A stretch of 64,000 nucleotides of DNA from positions 186,001 to 250,000 of the forward strand of contig JAJCXN010000054.1 of the NCBI GenBank assembly GCA_029263415.1. Direction: 5' to 3'. Position 1 is the first letter of the stretch. Each line of letters opens with the position of its first letter. The notes beneath the pieces were generated by a model, which saw only the letters and a program-made list of their open reading frames with translations, did no database searches and was not told the DNA's origin. The stretch comes from Acidobacteriota bacterium. GTDB taxonomy: Bacteria > Acidobacteriota > Thermoanaerobaculia > Multivoradales > Multivoraceae. The position numbers and the translations under genes were made by a program. Of this stretch, positions 37,101-45,692 are shown piece by piece.

Positions 37101-38503
37101 ACTTCGCTCTCGACGTCACTCAACCCGACAAGTTGGTCAAGTCGCCGAATCTCGAAATCGGTAAGGGAGGCGCCTGGGTGCCGGACGCGTCGACCTATGT
37201 ACCTTCTTGCATCTCTGGCTACAACACTTCCGATTGCGGCCCCTTACGCTACGGCGCGGTGCTCTGGGAATTCTATGATCGAGCGATCCTGAACTCGGTT
37301 GGCACGGTGATCAACAAGAGGTATCCAGCCGACGAAGACAACAACGGCAAGGCCGATCTTGCTGCCACTTGGTCTCGCGCGACCATTGGTCGCATCAAGG
37401 TGGCTGATAGCAGCGGCGACGTTGAGCTGCGCCATGTTGCGATCTTTGGCGGTGGCCTTGATCAAGAGGATCAACTGGGCCGGGGCAATTGGCTCTATAT
37501 GTTGGATATCGAGACCGGTGAGTTGCTCTATAAACGCGAGCTCGAGGGTGCAGCTCCGAGTGCGCCTGCGGCAGTGGATACCGACGGTGATTCGATTCTC
37601 GATCGGGTCTACATCGGTACCGTCGCAGGGTTCATGTACAAGGTCGACCTGTTGGCTGCGGGTGAGCTCGATAGCACCACCGGCCGGGTCCAGGCTTCCG
37701 ATTGGCAGCCGCTCAAGGTGATCGACACAGAGAAGCGCCCAATCTATTTCCCCCCATCGGTGATCTTCGTTCCCAAGGAGGATCGCTACGCGCTGTCCTT
37801 TGGAGTTGGTGATCGGTCTGATCTATGGGACGTAGACACACTCGACTTGGACGGTCGATACTTCAGCGTGCTGGATACTGGGTGGACTGAAGGGCCGTCT
37901 TTTGAGCCATTCGTCATGACAGATTTTGAGAACTTCACCGCGGCTGACACCACCGAGCGCGACAACTTGTTGAGCGATCCACCTGCGGGCAAAGAGAAGG
38001 GCTGGGTGCTCCGGCTCGAACCAGGTGAGAAGCTCGCCAGCCGACCCTTTACCCTGTCTGGGGTGACATTGTTCTCGACCTATATCCCGGACCAGGCACT
38101 GTCGTCGAACACTGGTGATCAGGCTGCGTGTGAACGAACGGGTGAGACGAACATCTTTACCGTGTTCACGACCAGTGGAAATGCGCTGGTGAGCGACCGC
38201 TTTCGCACTATCAGCGGCATTGTGTCGAACCCGTTCACCGAGGTGAGTTCTCTGCAGGGCCGCGGAGGCTTTGGCCAGTCACCCGCCGACGGAAGCCCGG
38301 ATCCTGGGGTTGACCCGACGGAAGAATTCGAGAGGTGCGATCTACCTGCGATCCAGGCCGCCATACAGGATTTCTTCCCGCCGTCGTGTTCGTACAACAG
38401 CACAACAATCGATATCAAACTCCGTCGCTCGGACACCGGTATCGAATGTGTTGCTCCGATCCCGGTGTGCATCCAGAGTCACAACTGGAAAGACCTGCCC
38501 TAG
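34157..38503 (+). CDS. pilY1: Type IV pilus tip adhesin PilY1
   Basis: A 1448-residue protein from ATG 34157, which follows AGGAG; the frame is open from 34124. After a signal peptide ending near GPASA, a VWA domain begins with the MIDAS motif DTSGS at residues 62-66. A second part of this domain contains YAILLSDGLETC and RTFVIGFGTG. The C-terminal PilY1 beta-propeller follows (about residues 790-1250, RKVVFAGANDGQLHAFDAGTF). A calcium-binding loop DTDGDSILD lies at 1141-1149. PilY1 regulates pilus retraction by calcium and binds surfaces. It closes the pilVWX cluster. Confidence 0.93.
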   Translation: MNTSFSQFQQAQPDSSVDQGRWSFAVVVSLFVSLLMAGPASADDRDLFRAAASSPYVFMLLDTSGSMHLQPNQDFAIVGSEDPAAKLYQAKSALYQVVNSLDPDIRLGWGHFNQAGMDIFRKHWVYKRAPGQPNPPWWNHVQFPRETDPNYLGFPSNDVSPDNFGSCGNPRSFTEVILYPKGGDDGDFRTDMWLNSGGQRFRIRVTRAATSGWGTPNVTLRVRVRRYSSDCNAQGDEQEVNMVFEPWQSVDNDGLVIRNQAGVMDNDFIARQSTGYPGFNSIVDLSSPPVCDEPVKWHPNENTATGTSNAADSPLAYLTFPLPAARYASAVCPATQGAMDRGSVIPWDWVRQPESSPAQVGFELSGRQELLCRLAPNLCVGDPTEYHVVTDADTAAGFYAEYEPGDRVPDFRIGRYFLDQPVGGELPLNPKFARYPPIAARGRTPLGGVLDAMDRWLGYWEPCAEDPITGDRDLVCRERYAILLSDGLETCQTADANGDGRNDAIVAAATKLRDRGVRTFVIGFGTGVTAAQLADIADLGGTGVLDLPVGDPGGMGDGTRDCEEFSTQTFDLCPGPIIATNKEALVAALENIFEQVNSDRASFASAAVPAGQSEAQDSIFLTDFVPLDSLLPWPGEMAHYIRPLPLRTVDGIEVPDDNKRCSASRLSACLAWKANESMLGVGGAYRQVPNEDEVDLTAGTLDNAALRIGNGASRRRLYFGRWWADSDKVGYNPPLFRVPTNESTKAHLLFDMGLSTTTDPTALPASAVSELEDVLRFTYKKKEVESPLESGPTTLKYILGDTFHSDPKQLGEPRNIGYLQANLGLDGQSDCDDLDDTSYRCFFFQHRYRRKVVFAGANDGQLHAFDAGTFDSKVVDERQVGGFNVGTGQELFGFIPNSMLRRVKEMAQADKHEYGVDGELILADVFIDPKHNGTPNVDDREWRTVLLGSLREGGDTTEQLGPLGTDRDLGADAYQNAAYPTYFALDVTQPDKLVKSPNLEIGKGGAWVPDASTYVPSCISGYNTSDCGPLRYGAVLWEFYDRAILNSVGTVINKRYPADEDNNGKADLAATWSRATIGRIKVADSSGDVELRHVAIFGGGLDQEDQLGRGNWLYMLDIETGELLYKRELEGAAPSAPAAVDTDGDSILDRVYIGTVAGFMYKVDLLAAGELDSTTGRVQASDWQPLKVIDTEKRPIYFPPSVIFVPKEDRYALSFGVGDRSDLWDVDTLDLDGRYFSVLDTGWTEGPSFEPFVMTDFENFTAADTTERDNLLSDPPAGKEKGWVLRLEPGEKLASRPFTLSGVTLFSTYIPDQALSSNTGDQAACERTGETNIFTVFTTSGNALVSDRFRTISGIVSNPFTEVSSLQGRGGFGQSPADGSPDPGVDPTEEFERCDLPAIQAAIQDFFPPSCSYNSTTIDIKLRRSDTGIECVAPIPVCIQSHNWKDLP

Positions 38504-38595
38504 ATTGGGTCCGCGCTAGGCGCGCGGTACTCGGTGGACCACTTGTCTTGAGTTTGGTCTGGCTGTGCCGGCCACCCACGAGTGCCTCGAGGTAT

Positions 38596-38610
38596 CGCGC
38601 TCACAGCGCG
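38596..38610. other. Perfect 6-bp hairpin after pilY1
   Basis: CGCGCT (38596-38601) pairs with AGCGCG (38605-38610) around CAC, about 93 bp after the pilY1 stop. No T-run follows, so it is at best a weak or factor-assisted terminator. Otherwise the 246-bp gap to the next gene shows nothing recognisable. Confidence 0.3.
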
Positions 38611-38749
38611 AGGCCCGCGGCCGCTCGCCTGGTGTAGTGTGTCGGAAACACCGACCTCCGCGCTGTCGTCCGGTCTGAGGACCGTGACTTGGACCTATGC
38701 TGATTGGGATTGGCGGCGCTGAGGCACACAACGGAATGGAGTACTACCC

Positions 38750-41700
38750 ATGAAGACGAAGCACATGCTGACGTTGGTGGCGAGTGTGATGATGGTTATC
38801 GCCGCGACGATGACCCTCAGCGCACAGCCGCCGAATCCGCCGCCGTTCTATGCGATTGAGAATGCTCGTATCGTCACTGGGACTGGCACTGACTTGGAAC
38901 GAGCCACGGTTCTGATTGCCGATGGCCTGATCGAAGCAATCGGAACTGACATTGAGATCCCAGCAGACGCGCTGGTGATGGACGGCGAGGGGCTTGTTGT
39001 TCTCGCTGGGTTATTCGACTCCCTCACCAGCCTTGGCATGCAAGCGCCGGAGCCGTCCGGTGGTGGAGCACGAGGGGCTGGTCGCAGCGAGGGGCCAACG
39101 ATTCGTGGCCCGCAGGACCGACCCAGTACCACGCCCTGGAAGAATCCAGCCGATGAGCTCGACACCGACGACAGCCGGTTAGAGAAATGGCGTGAGCAAG
39201 GTTTCACCCACGCGGTGACCGCACCGACCGACGGTCTGTTCGCGGGACAAGGGGTAGTGATCGCGTTGGCGGGAACCGAGGCCTCCCAGATGGTGGTCAA
39301 GAGTGCGGTCGCTCAGAGCATGAACATGCGTGCTAGCGGCTTTCGCAACTTCCCCGGTTCGCTGATGGGAGTACTCTCATACTTCCGACAAGTGTTTCTC
39401 GATACCCAGCATTATGGCGACGCTCGGGAGCTGTATGACGCCGATCCCGCTGGTCTCGATCGGCCAGCGTATGACCGAACACTTGATCCGCTCTTGATGG
39501 CAATGACGGAGGGAACACCGTTCCTGATCCCTGCCGATCGGGGCCGTCACATTGATCGAGCGATGATTCTGGCCAATGACTTTGGACTCACACCAATTCT
39601 GGTTGGTGGTCAGGGTGCCTATGAACGGATCGATGAGCTAGCCAAGTCGAAGACCGCACTTGTGGTTGGTCTTGATTGGCCAGAAGGCGCAAAAGATCGT
39701 GCGCCGGATGCTGAGGATTCCTTCCGCGAACTCGCACATCGGCGCTTGGCGCCGGCCGTGCCGGGCCAATTGGCCGATGCTGGCGTGCCGTTCGCATTCA
39801 CCAGCTCCGGTGGGTCCGCTAGTGATGCGATCAAGGGCATTCGCGCCGCCGTGGACGCAGGCTTGAGCAACGAGGCTGCACTCGCGGCGTTGACGACAAC
39901 TCCAGCCAGCCTGTTCGGCGTCGCTGAGCAGCTGGGTACGGTCGAGCGGGGCAAGATCGCCAACCTGATCCTGGCCACGGATTACCCTTGGGCCGAGGAT
40001 GCGGAGATCAAGGCAGTGTTTGTCGATGGTCGACGCTTCGCTGAGCGTGAATCGAAGGAAGCGTCGGCACCGCCGAGCACCGATCCTTCCGGCACCTGGG
40101 CAATCACCATGACCAGTCCACGCGGAGAGCGTGAGATGACCGCAGAGTTCACCATGGCGGAGGATGGCAAGCTGACCGGAGAGGTCAAGAGTGAGCGCAG
40201 TTCAACCGAGATCGAGGACGGCAAAGTTGAAGGTGATCGACTTTCGTTCAAGACCACCCAAACCATGGGGCCACGCACGATGGAGGCAACTTACAGCGGC
40301 TTGGTGGACGGCGAGTCGCTCTCCGGGAACATGTCAGCCGGTCCTATGAGCCTCGAGTTCCAAGGAGAACGCACCGCAGCTGCGAAGCTCTCAGACTCTG
40401 CTGATGGCGAGACCAGTGAGAGTGATGGCCCCGCTGTCTCACTGGGCGAGATCCGCGATACCTGGACCGTGTTTCAAGGTCCAGTGAACACCGAAGCCGA
40501 TTTCGCGATCACCAACGCAACCATTCACACTGTGTCGGGCGACGTGATCGAGGGCGGAACGGTTGTGGTTCGCGACGGCAAGATTCGATCCGTGTCGAGC
40601 AACGCTCGTGTGCCTCGAGGTGTACGTACCATCGACGGTACCGGCAAGCACGTCACCCCTGGAATCATAGATGCTCACTCTCATCTGGCGATCGAAGGCG
40701 GCACCAATGAGGGTTCTCTCGTGGTGACAGCGATGGTCGGCATCGATGACGTGGTTGATCCAGATGACATCGGCATCTACCGCGCTTTGGCCGGCGGCGT
40801 CACCGCCGCCAATGTGTTGCACGGAAGTGCGAATCCAATTGGCGGTCGCAACCAAGTGATCAAGTTGCGTTGGGGTACTGATGCGGCGACCATGAAGATG
40901 AGTGAGGCGGCGCCTGGCATCAAATTCGCGCTGGGCGAGAACCCGAAACGCTCCAGAGGCAATCCGGGCGGAACCTCTCGATACCCAACTACGCGCATGG
41001 GCGTGATGGACGTGATCCGGGATGCTTTCGTTGAAGCGAAGGAGTACCAGAAGGCGTGGGCCGGGTACCGGAGTGGCCAGAGCGCAGGCAAGCGAGCCAT
41101 ACCGCCCCGCAAAGACCTCAAGCTGCAAACCTTGGCTGAGATCCTCGAAGGCAAGCGGCTGGTGCATACCCACTCGTACCGTGCTGACGAGATCTTACAG
41201 ATGCTGCGGATCGCCGAAGAGTTCGGATTCCGTGTTGCGACCTTGCAGCACGTGCTGGAGGGTTACAAGGTTGCCGATGAAATTGCAGCCCATGGCGCTG
41301 GCGCATCGACCTTCTCAGATTGGTGGGGTTACAAGGTCGAGGCGTTTGATGCGATCCCTCACAACGCGGCGCTCATGACCGACCGTGGGGTTGTGGTGTC
41401 GATCAACTCAGACAGCAACGAAGAGATCAGGCACCTCAACCACGAGGCTGCAAAGACGGTTCGTTGGGGAGGGCTCACTGACAACCAAGCGCTGGCTTTG
41501 ATCACCCTTAACCCGGCCAAGCAACTGAAGATCGATGAGTTCGTCGGGTCGATTGAGGTTGGCAAGCAAGCTGATCTCGTGATTTACGACGGGCATCCAC
41601 TCTCCGTGCGTTCCGTGGTGGAGAAGACCTTCGTCGATGGTGTTCTCTACTTCGATTTGGCTGCTGACCGCACCCGTCAGGCCGCCTTGGCTGACATCAA

Positions 41701-41890
41701 AAAGCGCATGGAAGGTGTGAGTCCGGACGACGACTCTGAGACCGATGAGGAACCGACGGAAACGACCACACCGCGGACGTCTCCAGACCCCGATGACTTT
41801 GAACGATTGGACAGCGAATTGCTGTCCGCAGACCTATTTGCAGGCGCGGGTGAAGGCACCTACTCCTGCCGCGAGGTGCACTACCAATGA
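38750..41890 (+). CDS. Double amidohydrolase-domain exported protein
   Basis: A 1046-residue protein with a signal peptide ending near TLSAQ. Domain 1 (about 20-450) has the amidohydrolase fold but its first motif reads LAGLFDSLTSLG, with no HxH. A beta-rich linker follows (about 450-570, SGTWAITMTS to SLEFQGERT). Domain 2 (about 585-1000) is intact: HSH in PGIIDAHSHLAIEGG, HTHS and LQHVLEGYK, and Asp in SINSDSNEE. Only domain 2 should hold metal. The next gene overlaps by 4 nt and resembles domain 1. Substrate unknown; imidazolonepropionase-like peptidases are the nearest known relatives. Confidence 0.85.
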   Translation: MKTKHMLTLVASVMMVIAATMTLSAQPPNPPPFYAIENARIVTGTGTDLERATVLIADGLIEAIGTDIEIPADALVMDGEGLVVLAGLFDSLTSLGMQAPEPSGGGARGAGRSEGPTIRGPQDRPSTTPWKNPADELDTDDSRLEKWREQGFTHAVTAPTDGLFAGQGVVIALAGTEASQMVVKSAVAQSMNMRASGFRNFPGSLMGVLSYFRQVFLDTQHYGDARELYDADPAGLDRPAYDRTLDPLLMAMTEGTPFLIPADRGRHIDRAMILANDFGLTPILVGGQGAYERIDELAKSKTALVVGLDWPEGAKDRAPDAEDSFRELAHRRLAPAVPGQLADAGVPFAFTSSGGSASDAIKGIRAAVDAGLSNEAALAALTTTPASLFGVAEQLGTVERGKIANLILATDYPWAEDAEIKAVFVDGRRFAERESKEASAPPSTDPSGTWAITMTSPRGEREMTAEFTMAEDGKLTGEVKSERSSTEIEDGKVEGDRLSFKTTQTMGPRTMEATYSGLVDGESLSGNMSAGPMSLEFQGERTAAAKLSDSADGETSESDGPAVSLGEIRDTWTVFQGPVNTEADFAITNATIHTVSGDVIEGGTVVVRDGKIRSVSSNARVPRGVRTIDGTGKHVTPGIIDAHSHLAIEGGTNEGSLVVTAMVGIDDVVDPDDIGIYRALAGGVTAANVLHGSANPIGGRNQVIKLRWGTDAATMKMSEAAPGIKFALGENPKRSRGNPGGTSRYPTTRMGVMDVIRDAFVEAKEYQKAWAGYRSGQSAGKRAIPPRKDLKLQTLAEILEGKRLVHTHSYRADEILQMLRIAEEFGFRVATLQHVLEGYKVADEIAAHGAGASTFSDWWGYKVEAFDAIPHNAALMTDRGVVVSINSDSNEEIRHLNHEAAKTVRWGGLTDNQALALITLNPAKQLKIDEFVGSIEVGKQADLVIYDGHPLSVRSVVEKTFVDGVLYFDLAADRTRQAALADIKKRMEGVSPDDDSETDEEPTETTTPRTSPDPDDFERLDSELLSADLFAGAGEGTYSCREVHYQ

Positions 41891-43287
41891 GTTTCGTCCG
41901 AACCACGACAACCACGACAACCACGTCAGCAGCGACAGCCGCGATCCGCACCGGCGTTGTCACAGTCCTTGCTCTTTTGATTTGCGGAGTCTTTCCGGTC
42001 GCAGCTGAGACGCTCACACTGGTGGGCGGAACGGTTCACTCGATGGTGGAAGGAGGTGCTCCGGAGAAGGCCGACGTACTGATTGTTGACGGCAAGATTG
42101 TGTCCGTCGGAGTGTCGGACGGAGCGCCCGCAGGCACCGTGATCAACGTTGAAGGGCTCGATATCTATCCCGGTTTTGTGGACGCGCTGAGTCAGATCGG
42201 GTTGGTCGAGATTAGTTCGATCTCGGCCACAGTCGATGGTGCCGAGATGGGGCGGTACAACCCCCACCTGACCTCTGCGACTGCCATCCATCCGGCTTCT
42301 TCAGTCATCGGGGTGACCCGTGAGACCGGGGTTGCGTACTCGCTGATTACACCCAAGCCCGGTAACGGTGGAGTGATCGCTGGGCGAGCGTCAATGGTGA
42401 AACTCGACGGCTGGACCGTCGAGGAGATGGCCATCAGCGATTCAACTGCGATGTTTATTCAGTGGCCCGAGGTGCAAACGCGCTCGTTCGACTTTGCCAC
42501 TTTCACTGTCAAAGAAGCGCCCTATGGTGAAGCGAAGAAGGAAGCCGAAGAAAAGGTGGACGAGTTGCGTGACTGGTTGGACGCAGCGCGTCACTTTGCT
42601 CAAGCCGAAGGTGCGGGTTCAAAGCGACTCGACCCTGATCTGAAGTTGCACTATCTCGCGAAGGTCTTGCCCAAGGAGCAGGGAGGCGAGGAGATGAAAG
42701 TGGTGATGTCAGCCAGCGCCAAGGGCGACATTGAAGCAGCGGTGGCGTTCGCACAAGAGCAAGGGCTCGACATCATCATTGCCGGTGGCCGCGAAGCCTG
42801 GAAGGTCAAGGAACTGTTGGCAGAAGCCAATGTGCCCGTGATTCTGGGATTGGTGGCAGACCTGCCTGCCAACGAAGATGATCCCTATGATCGTCCGTTC
42901 AACCGTGCAGCCCAGCTGGTGGATGCCGGGGTCACGATTGCCTTTGGGAGCGGTGCGTCCTCTGGTCGTGGCCCAGGCGGTCCACATGCCGCCCGCACAG
43001 TACCGTTCGAAGTAGGCATGGCCACCGCTTACGGCTTAGATCGTGCGGCTGCGCTTCTAGCATTGACTCGGAATCCCGCTGAGATGCTCGGACTCGCCGA
43101 CAGCATGGGAACCATCGAGTCGGGCAAGTTGGCCAATCTGATCGTGGTCAAGGGCGATCCTCTAGAATTTCGCTCCGAGATCAAGCACTTGATTCTCGGC
43201 GGTCGTGAAGTGAGTACCGACAACAGGCACCGACAGCTCTACGAGCTACATCGGTCGCGCCCAATGCCCGAGGCCGCACCCAGATAG
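41887..43287 (+). CDS. Amidohydrolase-fold exported protein without HxH
   Basis: A 466-residue protein with a signal peptide, starting at ATG 41887 inside the previous stop (ATGA). The motif position reads YPGFVDALSQIGLVEI, so HxH is missing. The end (GLADSMGTIESGKLANLIVVKGDPLEF) is a normal amidohydrolase C-terminus. Its middle resembles domain 1 of the preceding protein (IAGGREAWKVKELL compared with VGGQGAYERIDELA, and VDAGVTIAFGSG compared with ADAGVPFAFTSS). It is probably a paralogue that works with the double-domain protein. No catalytic function is claimed. Confidence 0.82.
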   Translation: MSFVRTTTTTTTTSAATAAIRTGVVTVLALLICGVFPVAAETLTLVGGTVHSMVEGGAPEKADVLIVDGKIVSVGVSDGAPAGTVINVEGLDIYPGFVDALSQIGLVEISSISATVDGAEMGRYNPHLTSATAIHPASSVIGVTRETGVAYSLITPKPGNGGVIAGRASMVKLDGWTVEEMAISDSTAMFIQWPEVQTRSFDFATFTVKEAPYGEAKKEAEEKVDELRDWLDAARHFAQAEGAGSKRLDPDLKLHYLAKVLPKEQGGEEMKVVMSASAKGDIEAAVAFAQEQGLDIIIAGGREAWKVKELLAEANVPVILGLVADLPANEDDPYDRPFNRAAQLVDAGVTIAFGSGASSGRGPGGPHAARTVPFEVGMATAYGLDRAAALLALTRNPAEMLGLADSMGTIESGKLANLIVVKGDPLEFRSEIKHLILGGREVSTDNRHRQLYELHRSRPMPEAAPR

Positions 43288-43332
43288 CCGCACGAATGGC
43301 TCCCCTGAAAGCCGATCTTGCGGGCGATCTTC

Positions 43333-45078
43333 CTAGGTCGCTCGCAGGACTGCTTCGGGCAATCCGACGCGCTCTGCCAACACCTTGAAACGCGCATCGG
43401 ACCTGATCGGATCGAACACGACGTCGATCAGGTTCACCACGTTTGATTGGCGAGAGTCCACCGCTTCACTCAGTAATTCGAATGCACGGTCTGTCTCGCC
43501 CAGGGCACCGTGAACCATGGCGCGATGGGTCAAGGGCACGTCCCTTTGGGCGCGGGCACTGGCAGAGATCATGTTCTCTAGCCCTTGCTGCGCGGCGGCC
43601 TTGTCGTTTGCAAGCGCGTGTGCCTGGGCTATCAGCGCTGGCACCATGGGGCCGGTGATGTGCTGCCGGCAATGCTCGAACTGTTCGATGGCGGCAGCGA
43701 TCCGCCCAAGGTCGCGTAGGGCTGCGGCCTTGCCGAGGCGCGCTAGTGCGCTCCGGTTATCGCCTTCGAGGGCGTCGTTGAAGATGCTCAGCGCCGCTGC
43801 CGGCTCGCGCGCAACGAGCTCGGCAAAGCCACGGTGAGCCACCATTGACATTGATAGCGGGTCGAGCTCGAAGCCGCGTTGTCCTGCCCTACGAGCGTCA
43901 TCGTGGCGCCCGAGGCAGGACAGCAGGCTCTGGTACGAGAAGTAGGCGCGCGAGTAGCTGGGCCGCAGGGCGAGTGCGGTTTTGAAGCGCCGCTCCGCTT
44001 CGTCGAAGTTCCAGTGGTGGAGCACTTCGACTGAGGCGAGGTTGCTGTGAGCGTCGGGAAGATCGGGGTCGATCTCGAGCGCTCTTTCACTGAACTGGCG
44101 GGCCTCTTCAAACTGAAGGGCAGCCTGATAGCTGCCGCTGTGGGCTCGTAGAAGCGCGATTGCTGCCAAGCCAGACCAGGCGAGCGCGTACTCTGGGTCG
44201 ATCTCGGTCACTTTCAAGTAGTAGCTCTCAGCCTTGTTCCAGGTCGCTGATTCGTACCGATCCTGCAGACGCAGCCCTTTGAGGTACAGGTGGTGAACCG
44301 AAGTGTCTCGCGAACGCTGGAGCCTGACCATGCTGGACGACGGCTGGTCGTTGGCACGAAGCACATCGGTCACTTCGTCTGCAATGTGAACCTGCAGTTC
44401 AGCGAGGTCGGCCTCGTTGCGACCAAAGCCTCTCTGCCAAATGGATTTGGAGGTCTCGGTTTCGAAGAGTTCGGCCGTTACTTCGAGTTGCCGTGGGGAC
44501 TCAGGAAGTCTGCGAACGGTGCCTCGGAGCACTGTTGCAACGCTCAGCGCTCGTCCTTGACTTGAGAGATCGCTGTAGCGCCGTTGAGCGGTGGAGGCGG
44601 ACTTGCCGCCAGAGACATCGATCTCGTCGTGGGTGGCGAGCAAACTGGTGAGGCCTTGAGTCAAGAGGTCGCCCAGTTCGCCCTTCGCACCATCGTTCAC
44701 GCCATCACTGGACTCAGCGATTTCCTCGAATCGGAACACAGCCAGCCGTGGCCGATTGGTTCGTTCGGATTGCCGCGGACGCACTAGTAAGCGGTAACCC
44801 CTGCCGTGGACTGTCTCGATCAGGGTCGGAGATCGAGCGTTGTCCTTGAGCACTCCACGAATCTCGCCGACGCACAGTCGGGGCATGTCGTCACTGACTA
44901 CGACGCCTTGCCAAACGTGGTCAAGCAGCTCGTCCTTGGTGACCACTCTGCCCGGGTTCATGGCGAGATGAACGAGGACTGCCCACGTCTTCGGTCGAAG
45001 GCGTTTTTGCTCACCGTCGATGGAGACCAACTCGGATTCGAGGTTGAGCCGAAAGGTCGGGAAGATCAGGTGGTTCAT
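43333..45078 (-). CDS. CadC-like winged-helix regulator with TPR repeats
   Basis: A 581-residue protein. The N-terminal OmpR-type winged helix covers residues 1-100 (LRPKTWAVLVHLAMNPGRVVTKDELLDHVW and LIETVHGRGYRLLVRP). A middle segment resembles the adenylate-cyclase-like alpha/beta region found in such regulators (LTQGLTSLLATHDEIDVSG). TPR repeats follow (about residues 290-540, ALEIDPDLPDAHSNLA). No membrane segment is seen, so it may be cytoplasmic. The two amidohydrolase genes converge on it. A repeat array lies 287 bp upstream of its start. Confidence 0.88.
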   Translation of the reverse strand: MNHLIFPTFRLNLESELVSIDGEQKRLRPKTWAVLVHLAMNPGRVVTKDELLDHVWQGVVVSDDMPRLCVGEIRGVLKDNARSPTLIETVHGRGYRLLVRPRQSERTNRPRLAVFRFEEIAESSDGVNDGAKGELGDLLTQGLTSLLATHDEIDVSGGKSASTAQRRYSDLSSQGRALSVATVLRGTVRRLPESPRQLEVTAELFETETSKSIWQRGFGRNEADLAELQVHIADEVTDVLRANDQPSSSMVRLQRSRDTSVHHLYLKGLRLQDRYESATWNKAESYYLKVTEIDPEYALAWSGLAAIALLRAHSGSYQAALQFEEARQFSERALEIDPDLPDAHSNLASVEVLHHWNFDEAERRFKTALALRPSYSRAYFSYQSLLSCLGRHDDARRAGQRGFELDPLSMSMVAHRGFAELVAREPAAALSIFNDALEGDNRSALARLGKAAALRDLGRIAAAIEQFEHCRQHITGPMVPALIAQAHALANDKAAAQQGLENMISASARAQRDVPLTHRAMVHGALGETDRAFELLSEAVDSRQSNVVNLIDVVFDPIRSDARFKVLAERVGLPEAVLRAT

Positions 45079-45692
45079 AGGAGAGCGGAGGGTAAAGGGG
45101 AATGGGTTGTCGGTCGCAGGCCCGCCGAGCCTAACCTGGCGGGCTCAGGCAACTTATCGGAGTTTTAACGGACTCAGACTGAACGACATGGGTACCGTTC
45201 TTCCAGCCCATCAAAGAGCAGGCGAGTCGTGAATCGCGATTCCGATTCAACTGTCGCGATGAGATCGAAGGAGAGGCCAGCTTCAGCTGGCAACTGCCGA
45301 GAGGCTGTTAGCACGACGTTCGGGTGGGCACTTCGGGTGGGCACAGAGGCCAAATCTCGAAGCCCAGACATCTCGAACTCAGGTGTCTAGAACACAGCTG
45401 TCGAGACACAGATGACTAGAACACAGATGTCTAGACTCAGATGTCGAGAACTTGAGGGGGATGGAAAACAAGGGGTCCGAGGCCAAGAGCGAGCACGTCG
45501 CCTCTGGCACAGCTAGGTAACGCCGAGCGATGCTCGCGAAACCTAGTCGCGAACAGGCTGGATTTCCTCCTTCGGGATGCGAACCAAGGTGAGTCGAGGA
45601 TCGGGACATTCTCGACTGTCAAACACTTTTGGAGAAACGCAACCGACGGAGGATTTTTTTTGCTCCAACGCTTCGGCAAACCGCTTTCAGCC
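45079..45692. other. 614-bp intergenic region with repeat array and T-run
   Basis: Nothing here has a convincing coding pattern. It holds the six-copy repeat at 45365-45452 and an eight-base T-run at 45654-45661. Both flanking genes are on the minus strand, so the right part is 3' of the sortilin-like gene and the left part is the leader and promoter of the CadC-like regulator. No tRNA, SRP RNA or riboswitch motif was recognised. ORFs that cross it show no family resemblance. Confidence 0.6.
45365..45452. repeat. Six imperfect 14-15-bp direct repeats
   Basis: Units start at 45365, 45380, 45395, 45409, 45424 and 45438. The consensus is CAGATGTCTAGAACA, with 14- or 15-bp length and one to four changes per copy. 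Many units contain TCTAGA or TCGAGA, partly palindromic cores. The array is 287-374 bp upstream of the regulator start. It could be a set of binding sites or a decaying minisatellite. There is no spacer structure, so it is not a CRISPR. Confidence 0.85.

Noticed and set aside
45365-45452. CRISPR array
   Set aside because: Units are adjacent, without unique spacers, and there are no cas genes.
45654-45661. T-run as terminator of the sortilin-like gene
   Set aside because: That gene is on the minus strand, where this run is A; no stem lies beside it.
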